64,000 nucleotides of DNA, from contig JASJZC010000007.1 in NCBI GenBank assembly GCA_037178855.1, positions 5,456,001-5,520,000 on the forward strand. The letters are read 5' to 3'. The stretch comes from Oscheius sp. JU75. Its lineage: Eukaryota > Nematoda > Chromadorea > Rhabditida > Rhabditidae. The notes under the pieces are model-generated. The model worked only from the letters and a program-made list of their open reading frames with translations, was not told the origin of the DNA and searched no databases. Numbering within the stretch: the stretch's first letter is position 1; each line of letters starts with the position of its first letter. The position numbers and the translations under genes were made by a program. Shown piece by piece: positions 48,351 through 62,237 of this stretch.

Positions 48351-49020
48351 TCATCCACAGCAGTCGTCATTTTCCTGGCGTCGTTCTGGAGGAGTCAATG
48401 GGCTCAGAATTAAAAAGGCAAGAACATGGCCTGAACACTGTCTATTTCAAATGGCTATTTGCATACCTAGGAGCATAGACAGTACAATTGGAACATTGTA
48501 GGTCATTGAGATCATCATCAGACAGTACGAGACGAATGTTTGAACGAAATATGTGATACAAGAAGCTACATGTTGCCCTCTAGTCAAACTCGTAGGAATG
48601 AATCTGAACGGTTTCGTATCTCGGTGGCGAAGTTTCTCGGAATTGGCTCTTATCACTATCTCCCTATATCTGTCTTCCGTGTCGCAATTGCCTCATTTGA
48701 CGAAACTCACGGCAAGCGTGTTGGTCCAGCATCTGTGTCCTCGGTCAGATGTATTTCGGCATCGCAACAATCCTGAGATCAAAAGCTGAGTATCTCAAAG
48801 CAAACAAACATGAGCAGTGGAATCGCTGTCGATTCTGGTTCTTCCGAACTTGATCAGCTCGTACGCAAAAGCTATTGTACCAACTGCGATACAGGAGAAA
48901 ACATAGGCTGAAAATATTGACTTACACAGGTTATGAAACAGTACCTGTCATGTTGCCAGGAACCCATTCCCTGAACAAAATGGGCTCACATATACGGAAA
49001 TGGAAACACATTTCCATCAT
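48351..49020 (-). CDS. CTR-type copper transporter homologue, divergent
   Basis: Five exons (49020-48945, 48907-48810, 48772-48711, 48603-48467, 48430-48351) give 150 residues. The start follows CTCTTCAG directly. MMEMCFHF and ILFREWVPGNMTAYVFSCIA match the CTR pattern 'M.M.F.....ILF..W'. TM2 carries the essential MxxxM (CLMMISMTYN). TM3 has LSMLLGGHVLAFLI rather than a regular GxxxG. It ends DDCCG, a Cys pair that could bind copper. Lacks the long Met-rich N-terminus of its neighbour. SLC31 proteins form trimeric Cu(I) channels in the plasma membrane or vesicles. Tandem with the second CTR gene upstream, same strand. Confidence 0.85.
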
Positions 49021-49116
49021 CTGAAGAGAAACATAGAAGACACATTAAAACAAACAAAAATTAAATGGAAACTCCACTGTTGGAAGAAAAATGATTCTAT
49101 GCAAACTTTATGTCAA

Positions 49117-49691
49117 TCAAAAGTGGGATGAAGCGTCCTTCCGTTCTTGACGCGACCCGAAGGCAAGGTATCCAACTGTCATTCCAACTACAACAGCTAT
49201 ACACAACCAGACGTTAAACGTCATGAAACAGAGCATGAGAACATAGCTGAAACACAGTTGGACGCCGAAAAGCAGAGTTTGCAGAAGATGAGTCGGCGCG
49301 AATAGTCGGCGAACGTACCTGAACAGTCTAATAGACATTAGTACGATTGAAATATACGGTAAACCATCCAAGTTCTGACGACGCTCAAGCTTCCACCTTA
49401 GAAGTTTGATTAATTCGGGCAGTATAGCGAGGACAAAAATGATTGCACTCGACCAAGCCATTTCTGCAAATCTAGCTACACCTTGTTGGAAAGTTACGTA
49501 CCTCCAGCATTACTGACCCCCCAAGAGTCAAAAAGGATGGTGTCATCAGGAGTTACGTGAAAGTAGGTCCACATTTGGTGTTTCATGCAGAGCATTTGGT
49601 TCATGTTGCCCATTTTCATCGTCGGACCACACATGTCCATAGTCGAATTACCCATCATCGGACCCATAGTGGTCATTCCAGGCATGTTCAT
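49117..49691 (-). CDS. CTR1-type high-affinity copper transporter (SLC31)
   Basis: Two exons (49691-49502, 49463-49117), 178 residues. Start chosen just after a GCTCTCAG acceptor. The N-terminus is Met-rich (MNMPGMTTMGPMMGNSTMDM, then MKMGNMNQM), a copper-gathering domain. TM1 begins after DDTILFDSWGVSNAGE; HLLQTLLFGVQLCFSYVLML leads to TM2 MLCFMTFN (MxxxM), and TM3 has GMTVGYLAFG (GxxxG). The C-terminus is DASSHF, without the HCH of human CTR1. Tandem with the divergent CTR paralogue at 48.4-49.0 kb, only ~100 bp apart. Confidence 0.92.
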
Positions 49692-51706
49692 GGCTGAGAG
49701 CAAGATAACTTTAAGGTGAAAGGAAGGTTGAATTATAAAATGCAAACAAAATACGAAATATTTACGGTTATCACTACTAGACAAACTCGCAGTCCTTATC
49801 ACAAAACAGCAGTGAACGAACACTTCAACAAATTTAAGATTGGAACAAAAATTTCTTTGGAAAGAAGGTGCTAATAAGCGGCCCAAAATTCAAGTGAGGT
49901 TGTATGGGCCAGGTGCGCTGTCCAGTGACGATAAGATAACAAATTGTAAACATTTCGATAAAAGAAAGACCAATTACTGTCCATTTTTTTATTATTTGTT
50001 TTCAAAGTGCAGATTGCTTTCAGCATTAACCCTTTCCCGATGCCTTAGAGGCTGTTTATGCTGATGGGGAGTGTGTCAAATTACGTCCAATTTAGGCTAT
50101 CCATCGGAACCATGATTCTCGTGACTACTCGCTGCTCCAAGTTGCTTCCTTAGCTAATGGTCATATCTCATGATTATTCTGCTCATTTGTGTTTCGTGAA
50201 TAATTCCAGCCTCGTGTGCATAATGTATTAAGTTTGCGTAAGACATCAAAGTAAACATTCTTGTGTAGTTTGTTAGACATCGTTTCAGTAGTTCGTTTGT
50301 TGTCAAGACAAGACAACATGCCATTGTGTTCTTTTGGCAATCCAACAGCTCGTCCGGAATTCATTAGTGGAATCGATGCGCCTTAATCCATTGCCCCCAC
50401 TAAGGGACATTATGGTCAGTTTGAAGGCCATGTTGTCAGGTATTCCAAGATGCTCTTTGCTCCGCTTTCTATCTATGAGAACTTCCAAGATCAGTTGCTC
50501 TTCTCCGATTAGTATTTATCCGCTCCTGGTGGCAAGAGGTGTAATACATTCGAGACGGCATCATGTTTCTTTCGCGTCCACAGCAGATCTGTACTTATCT
50601 TACTATTCCATAGTGCCTCACTCCATCAAATCTGTCTAAGTCTTGCTCTCCCACGACGAGTCGTTGATTGAAGAGTTGCAGCTTCGAGTGAGGAAGAAAG
50701 AGAGTTGCGCATTCCCTTATTTCGGATGAGTTGAATAAAAGTCGTTTTATTACTTTGTCAATACTCCGGCGCGTCTTCTTCTAATGAATCACCCCTTTCG
50801 CTCGTTCATTCTTCATTTTCTCGATACCCATGGTAACATTCTACTATTCATCTGCCAATCAAATGCAATTTACCCGGGAGCCGTGTCGTTTTTTTTCTTA
50901 AAGGCTGGTTCCAAGGGCCAATTCAATTTGCAATTGTCTGTGCCTCAAGCTGTTAAAGAGCCAGCGATGTCCCCATCGCTAATCTTCCTTCTACTAAACT
51001 TTTTTTTTTCATGCAAATCTTAAATATTTCCAGACTCCATCACGTAGTCATGAGTCTTACGGGTTCAACAATGCAGGCATACAGACAGTAAGTTGTTTTC
51101 AATGGATTCTCGGATTTGTTGCCATGGTAGCAGATTGCTTGTCAGATCCACATAAGCTTATTTGCTTTCTGATGCAAATTTGACAAACTGCTTGGCTGCT
51201 TAAATCTCAACTTTTTCATTTAACTAGGGCAAAAGAGGTCTAAGCTTTTTGCTAAGTGATTTTGATATCGATTTCTGCATCTTTTACAGTACAAAAATAG
51301 ATAATGGAAGTGCGATCGATCTGCATCCTCGACGACCTATTCGCGTCGTCGTAAAAAGTGCTTTGACTCATAGCCTGAATATAAGCACTGGGCGTCCCGC
51401 CGTCTCCATACACCTTTTTTTGCATGCGGCCGTACACGACTTTCCTTCCTGTATCCTCTCGTGTAATTGTGGTTATGGTCAAATTGCTCTTTACGCAGCT
51501 GTGTCTCTCGTCGCATTGTATTCGCCGCATCGGGCGCCGCCCGATCGATTCGCCAACCTCCCATGCCGGTCCTCTCTCAGTCCGCTTGTTTCGTAACTCT
51601 AAATCAATTTTTTCATCCACGTTCTAAGCCAGTTTTGTCAATAGAAACTCTGTTGTACTTTAGTGATGGAAGACTTTTCAGAAGGAAAATCGAAAACTTG
51701 GGAAAG
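49692..51706. other. Intergenic between CTR1 and kinesin light chain
   Basis: Divergent promoter region. Short frames on the - strand at 50154-50488 are not supported by splice sites or domains. Confidence 0.4.
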
Positions 51707-54432
<2,726 letters not shown>

Positions 54433-54715
54433 TTGTTCTCACCTCTTCTCTCTCTCCATCCCCCGAAAAATCCTTTATAAGGTACCAATCTTTGTGGTAT
54501 CTAGCTCTTTTTTTATCTTTGTGCATGAACTATCTGCCGACGGGATCGGCTTTCGGAAAAAATAGAGTCTTATTCAGTAATTTGTCATTTCAAATTTTGG
54601 GATCCTTCAGTCATATCTTTGGTCAATTGCCAAAAATTTCAGTTATTGAACTTTTCAAAGAGCAAAAATCGGTAAATTATAACTATTCTTTGTACATTTC
54701 TATCGGTACTGGCAC

Positions 54716-54721
54716 AATAAA
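54716..54721 (+). terminator. Poly(A) signal of kinesin light chain
   Basis: AATAAA about 285 nt past the stop. The open frame at 54492-54812 lies in this 3' UTR and is not taken as a gene. Confidence 0.55.
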
Positions 54722-55675
54722 ACTTGTTGTGATTGTGATTGTTCTGCATGCTGCTTTGACTATCCACGCAAACGCTAGCACTAGACAAAAAATTTATTGG
54801 TTTCCAAACTAGATGTATATTGTACCAATGCGCATGCCAATGTCATCTTTTCAGATGTCTGAACAACGGAGAAGTGATAAAATGCAAGGAAGTATTTTCT
54901 AATCGATCGCCTTCCACGAATCAACGAATGGTCTCTGCCTCACAGTTGTCTACAGCCCCCGTTGTGCCTTAACTAAAGCTGAATCTCGTCTTACGAGACC
55001 CTACTCTCCCATAAAACGCAGGTTATAAAACACAATAATATATCCGCTTTCTGCTTCATAAGTTGTCTTTAATGACATAGAGCTACACCTGCTTTTATTT
55101 GTAACATCTTGAGAATTGCCTATGGGACAACTGTGACCGATTCCCGGATTGATTCCTGGATTTCTTTCGTAGTTGCCTTCTTTTACTGTATTGTTTCTCA
55201 ATTATTTCAATCACCCTCTCCTAGATCTCTGCGTTTGCCTTTAACAAGTTCCTTTAACAATGTGCCCTTTATACGCCTTTTTGAACGAATAAACTGATTT
55301 CTTCCGTTGACTACTTGTGTATTTGAGTTGTCTTAGTGGAAGGTAATGTTTTCTGGATTCAACTGGTCTTTGGCTATAATTTCTCGCTTCACGAAACATT
55401 TCCACCAAGATACATTTCCTTAAACGTTATCCTCGTCGCACATTACCCATCTGTATAAAAGATTGAAACGCTATAATATGTACTACTTTTCATATTTGTA
55501 TGCTCATTTATTCACCAGCATTCTGTTGTAGAACCAAATTATAAGCGAAGCGTATCGATGCGAGGTGGAGATCATTGAAACATTTAGTAGAAATGATAGC
55601 CAAATCGGCGGTTTTCATCCATCCAGAAGCGGTTAACGTCGTTTATATGAGGTGCGATAGGTTTAAAACCGTTCA
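54722..55675. other. Intergenic between convergent genes
   Basis: No exon seen. AATAAA on the - strand (55507-55512) probably ends the operon's second gene. Confidence 0.4.
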
Positions 55676-56899
55676 TCATCTTTTTATGTTCCCGATAATC
55701 CAAACGGAATTGATTGACAATCTGGAAAGCAAGTTTGAATTGAAAGTTGCACACATGTCGGTTATCTTAGGACATTTGTCGCATAGTTCGCTCCAAAGTA
55801 TCTGCTGGGCAACGCCGGGACACTTCCAGAACGCGACCACTCCATAATATTTGCGAAAAGTTTGGTTCGTCTCCGGATTAGTAAATGTTTCACTAACTAC
55901 AGCAAGTATTTTGGTTGGAATCTGGAAAGATAAAATTAAAAGTAAAATGTTGCTTACTTTTTCCATGTTTATATGGTCAACATTGAGCAATTTCCAAGTC
56001 AAAACCAACTTTTCGATGTGACGCTTCTTGTATATGTACTCCAATCGTTGTCTCTCGTTATTATCCTCAAGGAAACATTGGTTAGCAATAAGTTTGTTAC
56101 AGTGTATATTCTGAAAGTTGTCCGAGTACGAAAATTTTGAAAAACACTTACATAGGCATCAGAAATGTCGATGGGTGACATGCCAATCCAGTAATCGTCC
56201 CTCCAGACATCTTCTGGTATTTTTACCTCTACTCTTCGCAGCCAATGTTTTCTTTCCTGTAAAACTAATGCCAAAATCGTTGTTCCTGCTTACCAAGTTG
56301 CTTGGGGAGCCTGTGTGAACCTCGACCAGCCGTTCAATCAGCACATTGTTTGGATCCTACTCATTTTAATAAACAATTTTGTGTATTTCAGTTACCCTTA
56401 TCCCCCCAGATTTGAAAACGTCACTCAGTATAGTTTTTGATTCTTCATGGGCTGTGCCTTCTTGTTTAGGGGGAGCCGGAAGTGTGTTTCGACGATCATC
56501 CCATTCTAGGTCGGAATCCGCGTCTTTATCTCTAAGGTACTTTGTTAATAACAAACGGATATTATCTTACATGTCACTGCCGTTCGAGTTCTGTACATCT
56601 GGTCCTTTTTCGGTTTTTTCACTTATCAAATCAATCTGTTCCTGCGCTATAGGTTCCTCGCGTTCTCTCTTGAATATTTCGATCGCTTTATTGGGATCAA
56701 ACACTGGCTCTTCTTGTATTATATTTGTATCGGGCTCTATCTTGACGTTCTAAACAAGCAGTTTAACAGCGACAAGCTTCTATCCCACCGTTGCTTCAAC
56801 GTAGTCACTTATTGGCGCCTCAGGTTCGGGTGTCATCTCATAAGGAGGACTGTACTTTGGTACAAACACTTTCCTCTCAAAGCAGTTGAACGCGTCCAT
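55676..56899 (-). CDS. Unknown nuclear-looking protein, second gene of a probable operon
   Basis: About seven exons. A TGCTTTGCAG acceptor lies 21 nt before the start (MDAFNCFERKVFVPKYSPPY). The N-terminal half is acidic and Pro-rich with KIEPDTNIIQEEPVFDPNKA, a SUMO-like KxE context (VKIEP). The C-terminal half looks folded: WLRRVEVKIPEDVWRDDYWI, RLEYIYKKRHIEKLVLTWKL, KILAVVSETFTNPETNQTFR, KYYGVVAFWKCPGVAQQILW, CDKCPKITDMCATFNSNLLS. I do not recognise the family. It starts 148 nt after the stop of the chromodomain gene, on the same strand, so co-transcription and a shared chromatin role are likely but inferred. Confidence 0.75.
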
Positions 56900-56919
56900 T
56901 TCCTGAGCAGGTGGGCTGC

Positions 56920-56965
56920 CCTGCAAAGCACATGATCAGTAAGTGAACAATGAGAACATTTTATT
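56920..56965 (-). promoter_or_regulatory. Intercistronic poly(A) signal and trans-splice acceptor of a putative operon
   Basis: AATAAA at 56965-56960 serves the chromodomain gene; about 40 nt on, TGCTTTGCAG ends at 56921. This order (poly(A) signal, short spacer, acceptor, ATG) is the nematode operon pattern. Confidence 0.6.
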
Positions 56966-57046
56966 TTGACAGAGATTTGAAAGTGAGGTTTGAACGTAAT
57001 ACTGACGAGAGATACATAAAATAAAGCCAGCAGGCTTCGCGAATAG

Positions 57047-57781
57047 TTAATAACCGAAAAAACGTGCCAATGAAGAGAATATGCCAGATCCAGCGCGCGT
57101 TTGACTTCCAGAGGTACTAATATTGCCCTTTCCGTCATCCTCATCTTCCTGAAGGAACAAATTGTGTTTCAAACCTGAGCAAATAACCTGTTCTTCGAAA
57201 CTGCGACCCATATTTGTGGGAATAGCTCCGCGGTACTTCTGACGGACTCTCTTCGGCCGCGGACTGTCAGATCCAGCACGCATATCAGATCCACTGCTGT
57301 AGTCATCATCAGTGGGCGATTCTTTGTAGGTACGGACTCTGAATACGTATGGTAAGAACGAAAATAGTTTTTTAACACACCTGCGAGTAGCACTTCGTTT
57401 TACAGAACTCTCCTGCGACTTTTCCCTACGGGATGTTCCAGGCTTGTTTCTTGCGTATCGATCTACACTACCACTTGCTGAAGATCTTGGAGTAACACTC
57501 TTTTTGTTCTTCGATTCCCAGTAGGCGGCTTCTAGCTCAGGAGCACTCTGAAGAAAAGTCAAACCACTAACTGTATCACGACTCACAAATCCTTTGGCAG
57601 AAGTCCAACAGTCGTCAGCAGGTCCATATCCCTTCCAGCGGACGAAGTATTGGTAACCGCCGGCATTAGTATACTTATGGTGCAAGATCTTCTCGATCTG
57701 TAACAGTAGCAGCTTGAAAGAGAAAAAACCGAAACTTACTTCATATTCTTCTTCGCCACTGGAAGACCCATCGTCGGACAT
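57047..57781 (-). CDS. Chromodomain protein
   Basis: Five exons. MSDDGSSSGEEEYEIEKILH opens a chromodomain: Y and W cage residues sit in EEYEIEKIL, YQYFVRWKGYGPADDCW and, after a splice, SAPELEAAYWES replaces the usual helix. The rest is Ser/Arg/Lys-rich and probably disordered (SRREKSQESSVKRSATRR; GSDSPRPKRVRQKYRG, an NLS-like stretch), ending SGIFSSLARFFGY. It likely reads methylated histone H3 like HP1/CEC/MPP8 proteins. No chromoshadow domain is visible, so it is not a classical HP1. First gene of the probable operon. Confidence 0.88.
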   Translation of the reverse strand: MSDDGSSSGEEEYEVSFGFFSFKLLLLQIEKILHHKYTNAGGYQYFVRWKGYGPADDCWTSAKGFVSRDTVSGLTFLQSAPELEAAYWESKNKKSVTPRSSASGSVDRYARNKPGTSRREKSQESSVKRSATRRCVKKLFSFLPYVFRVRTYKESPTDDDYSSGSDMRAGSDSPRPKRVRQKYRGAIPTNMGRSFEEQVICSGLKHNLFLQEDEDDGKGNISTSGSQTRAGSGIFSSLARFFGY

Positions 57782-58687
57782 CTTCTTCAGAAAATATCCA
57801 AATTAGAAACAACTTAAAGTTATTGGTAAATACAGGTTTCAAACTCTATACAAAGGACGCTACTTCTGTACGCAATATTTTGCGTACGCTACAGTATATC
57901 AGTAAAATTGATATTGTTTAAAAGTTGACAAAAACTTCTCATTTAACGTTTTACAAATGGGGGATTTTTCTCTGATCAAAATGATAGGAACAAAATCGAG
58001 AGACGAGATTATTTTTAACCGATGTTCGGCCTGAAAGCGAAATATCGATTTTTACAATCGTGATCCTCAAAATGTACAACAGAGCGCGTTTTAAGCGCGG
58101 ACGAAACAAATGTAAAAAAAAAACTTATGGCTGCGTCTGCTTGGAAATAACAGAGAATACTGTCTGACGTAAAAAGAAAACGATCCGTCGCGTTGACGGG
58201 CTGCCTTACCGGAAACATTGCTACCACTAAGCTCACAAGCTAATCGTTCTCAGACCTCTCAGAGGGACTTCATACCATTGCAGCATGTATGCTATGTGGT
58301 CCATAGGTCTCTATTACCGAATCGCCAAATCCCTAGAATGCCTACATGTAGATGCATTTTTAATGCAACACATGTAGACGATGCGTCAGCAACCACGTCA
58401 AACATATTTGGAACTGAGAAGGGTCAAATTTTTACGGTTACTTTTGCTTACTACCCGTCGGTGTACCTCTAATTAATTGAATGCAATAGCCGTAAACATA
58501 AAAGAATACGTTATTGCTGAAGGACAACATTGAACTATTCAATTATCAGCAGACTACAATTCTGACTAAGAGAGCAACTTCAGATTGCTACTTTTATGAC
58601 ACGTGTAATTTCAAGTCAACGCTGAGTCCAAGAAGTTTCAGTATCCTGGAATCCTGAAATATCGTTCTATTCCAAGGTCTTGCATCT
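57782..58687. other. Intergenic
   Basis: Upstream region of the operon. Near 58335-58385 two partial repeats ACATGTAGA.. flank ATGCATTTTTAATGCA and could fold into a hairpin. No gene seen. Confidence 0.35.
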
Positions 58688-59095
58688 TCAGTCGGCCAAT
58701 TCTTTAGCCTCTTGTGGCGCAAAAGTTTTGTAGATGAATGACTTCCTGTTGTTCAAAGTTGGTGTCATGGCGTCTTGAATAGCTCGGAAACGGAAGACTG
58801 AAAATATTACTGACAATATAATTGTAGATAGTAGATGTGCCCAAAAACCAACAATTACGAAGACTAGCACAAGATTCATCTCGTATATTATTAAAAAAGC
58901 GACCTCCGAAAAGAAGGTATGGTTTGAACTCTACAAAAACAGGGCAATATAATTCCGTAGGCAAATTGGGAAAGTCTAAAGCGCGTCTGACTTCATCATT
59001 GCGCGAAAGAGTAGTGCATGTTACGTTTTCTGAAAATTCGAGCAGTAAGTCGAATTGCGCGATAACCAGTAGTGGTAGTATAATGAGACAGACGT
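58688..59095 (-). CDS. Small single-pass membrane protein, unknown
   Basis: One frame reads a hydrophobic leader (VCLIILPLLVIAQFDLLLEF), a short ectodomain (ENVTCTTLSRNDEVRRALDF, PNLPTELYCPVF), then after a possible 53-nt intron (GTAGAG..ATACGAG) a membrane anchor MNLVLVFVIVGFWAHLLSTI and a basic tail FRFRAIQDAMTPTLNNRKSF ending APQEAKELAD. Without that intron the frame runs on through KPYLLFGGRFFNNIRDESC to a different stop at 58704. No ATG is found for the leader, so a 5' exon is missing. Confidence 0.4.
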
Positions 59096-59099
59096 GGTT

Positions 59100-60370
59100 T
59101 GGGCTTTAAAATAATTGTCCCCTTTTTGTCAAATATTCAAAGGAAATTTATTGATCAACGCTTATTAGTAGCAAAAATCTTTACAACTTTTTTTATACTT
59201 CTACGTACCACATTTTCGTGCTGACGCGCAAAGTTCCTATTCATTACGCGGACTTTCCTATGGATTTTATACGCTCACTTGCACGTTTTCACGTGTCTGA
59301 AAGCTCAAAACACTCTATTTTAACATATTCTATCCATTTGCAGCCAGGAGTAGCCAAGTTACAAGGTTACGATTATCGGGACAGTACGACACTTTTTTTG
59401 GAAAATGATTCGTTTTTATAAAAATTTTTTTTCTAACCTGTCGACCCCAAACTTTTAAAAACAAGTGCTGACGCTCCGCTCTTTGCCATATCAATGATGA
59501 GTTGAAAGAATAAAAGAATTACTTTTTCTCAGGCGTCAGATGAGGCAAAGAAGAACGTCACTGTACACAGCAAAAAGAGCGATGTTTGCTATTACTACCC
59601 TGATCATGTACAGAGAGTAGATTCAAAGTACTCCGCAATACAGTAGTTGAGAACATTGAGCTTATTTTGAACGTGCGCCCAAGACCAAAATCTATAAAAG
59701 TTTTAGTGCAGATGACTTCTCGGAGTGTGAGCTCTAACCTACCGGAAGAGTCCGGAGGTCCATCACGTCACTTGACTCAAAACCTCCACTAGAGACATAA
59801 TATGTCCTTCCAGCTCATGAACTGAACCAAACTTATTAAATCACTGGTCAAGCGCAAATGTTCCTGGAAAGTGTCCATGGATTAGTCTGGACTGGATTAA
59901 ATATACTCTTTTTGAACTTGTAGGAAAGGAAAGTACAGTTCCCACGAGTTCGAGTTATGATTCGAATGAGTAGACCTTTGGCTATATTCTGAATACCACC
60001 ATCTTTTAGACCGCATGTCTGATCTGTCTGCTATCGTATTCTCAAAAGAACTCTGTTTTTAATCTGCAGCTCATAAATCAAACAGCAAAAGCGATCATTT
60101 GTGAAATTTATCTTTAAAGATGGGGGATGCTCCCTCTTCGTTCTTTTTTGCGTTACAGATTTTGTAAGCGATTGACTGCACGAAGACAACAAAAAAGCTG
60201 TCAAGCATGCGATCCTGCTTTCATATCTGCTGACGTGCCCATTACCTAGTTCAGAATACATCTATTCGTCTAGAAGATGGTGGTGGTGCATTTCACAAAC
60301 CTCGCATCACCCACGCCATAAGGGGCGGAGTCATCTGGCGGCGCACTACTCACCTCCACTGCGTAATGCT
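59100..60370. other. Intergenic, nothing convincing
   Basis: AT-rich near 59100-59460. A - strand frame at 60031-60261 has no supporting splice sites. Confidence 0.4.
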
Positions 60371-60977
60371 ATGCTGTGGTTGACAGTCCTAGTCCTTGTA
60401 TCCACAGCACTATCCGCCAGAATGCCATCAAAGTTTTCGTTAGGTACGTGCTACCTTTTTTACCATACACCATCCGTCTTTCTCATTCATCATTCCTAGT
60501 TTTCAGATAGGCGGTTTCCATATTTGGGAAATGTTTTGTACGGCGATTACGATTACTTCTATAGAAATACACGAGATGCTGAAGAGGAAGATCCTCCAAA
60601 GTGAGTTGTTCGATAAAGTCTGAGTGAATAGACCAAAGATGGTTTTTGATAAAGAAACACATGTCAGACAATTAGCATAAGATATTAGACCGTTAAAGAA
60701 ACACAAACAACCTATTCCTTTCATCAGCAAGTTTTTGAGTATGATGAAGTTGAAGAGTTTTTCGGAGAGGGGCATGAAACCAACCATATTAAAGGGTTTA
60801 GACGTTTTTTAAGCTTAATCGCGTTAGATCATTGTTTTTTTTGACAGTAAGGTCACAGAAAGCATGTTCAATAGAAGACGTAGACTGTTCTCTTCTTTGT
60901 TCTTTGACACGAGTTATGTCCCGACCCCATCTTGGCCATTGGAGCTCATTCAACCACAGGAAAAATGCGATTTTTGA
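60371..60977 (+). CDS. Small secreted precursor protein, possibly a neuropeptide-like or matrix peptide
   Basis: Three exons (60371-60443, 60507-60600, 60848-60977) join to exactly 98 residues. Signal peptide MLWLTVLVLVSTALSA. A mature region with LDRRFPYLGNVLYGDYDYFY and the acidic DAEEDPPK follow, then a tetrabasic site NRRRRLFSSLFFDTSY, ending QPQEKCDF. The dibasic and tetrabasic sites suit furin/prohormone convertase cleavage. No family recognised. Clean GT..TTTCAG introns support it. An upstream ATG at 60366 opens a 5-codon frame that overlaps the start. Confidence 0.6.
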
Positions 60978-62237
60978 GTCTACCCCACATAGATGACAAT
61001 GGCATCACTTACTAGTGACGCGCGAAAGTTTAGAAGCTCTCTGGGGTCCTCTTTTTGACCGGGTGGGCCCAATCATGCCAAGAGCCTGGGACAAATTTAA
61101 ATCCACCCACAATTTCATGGTCCGTCGCTTCGCACACCTGAGATGTCATAATATGGCTTTGTCGAGGTTGAAAAGAGGCTACGGGACTTCCTTACAAGGA
61201 TTGAGTGTCTTTTGTCTGCTCAAACTCCGGTGGAGCTATGACGAATCCTTTGACACAACTTTCAGTAATTTGGCAGTATAGCAATTATCCACACGAAGCA
61301 ATTAAGACCCCTCAATTCTTGTAGCTTGCCGCCATAGAACAAAAGAGGGCATTGGACGAGGAGAGCTTAAGAGTTGAAACTCCATCACCAAACGTTTTGT
61401 TTTCAGACACGAGAAGCCACGTCCCTTACGCTTCGGCTGACAGCACGATCGTACAAAATAAATCTATTTCGTCTTGTTAAATCATTGTGATAATAGACTC
61501 TATGGAAGCAAAACAAAGTTTTGTCATCACTGTACAAAACTGTTAGCGAAGGATGAGCAGGAAGATTACCTCATTCCACGTAGCAGATCAAATCTGACTT
61601 TGCATATTGAAGACGTTGTCAAGCTCTTTGTTGGAAAGTCAAAACAACAAAGACTGCGCAAAGATTAAAATTCGTGCGTCAACAATGTTACTGGTCGCTA
61701 CAGTACTTGTTGTTTACATGTATATACCATGAGGATATCTTGATATTTGGCTATAGCCAAACCAAATTGTTCTGAACAGTTGTTTATTGCTACATGTACA
61801 CCGAAAACCTTCAGCTGATGCGAGGGTTCAAGTTTCATAGGACATGTTTGTTCACATTGTTATTTTGGCATCTTGAGGCCGGAAGTGTGTAGAAAATTGT
61901 AATCGAGGCCAAATGACTACTCAGTTATGATGCTGCCAATTTTATCAACTGTATCGTCTTTTTAGTTTCTCCAGCTGTTATGCAATTAGTACAGCGCTTC
62001 ACTGGACCTCAAAGCAATCGGAGCGTCACTGTCTGTGTCAATGAACAAGTATTCTTTATATAACATATGTATTGTCTTAATTATTACGGGTATACAAAAT
62101 TGTACTGAACAAACACGTACACGTAGGTGAAAGTTCTCATGGGAAAGGCGACACATTTGACGTCATGATTGCTCGTCAAAAAGGAACTTGGGGCTATGAC
62201 ACTAGAACATCTAATGGACAATAAATTAAAAGCTCAA
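60978..62237. other. Intergenic with doubtful frames
   Basis: Frames at 61015-61281 and 61474-61668 (the latter with FCHHCTKLLAKDEQED, a Cys-x-x-Cys) are open but lack supported partners. AT-rich otherwise. Confidence 0.35.

Noticed and set aside
50154-50488. Cluster of - strand ORFs between CTR1 and kinesin light chain
   Set aside because: Overlapping frames in several phases without introns or known motifs look like chance openings.
54492-54812. 106-codon + strand frame with hydrophobic segments after kinesin light chain
   Set aside because: It lies in the kinesin light chain 3' UTR, before its poly(A) signal is passed, and has no upstream acceptor.
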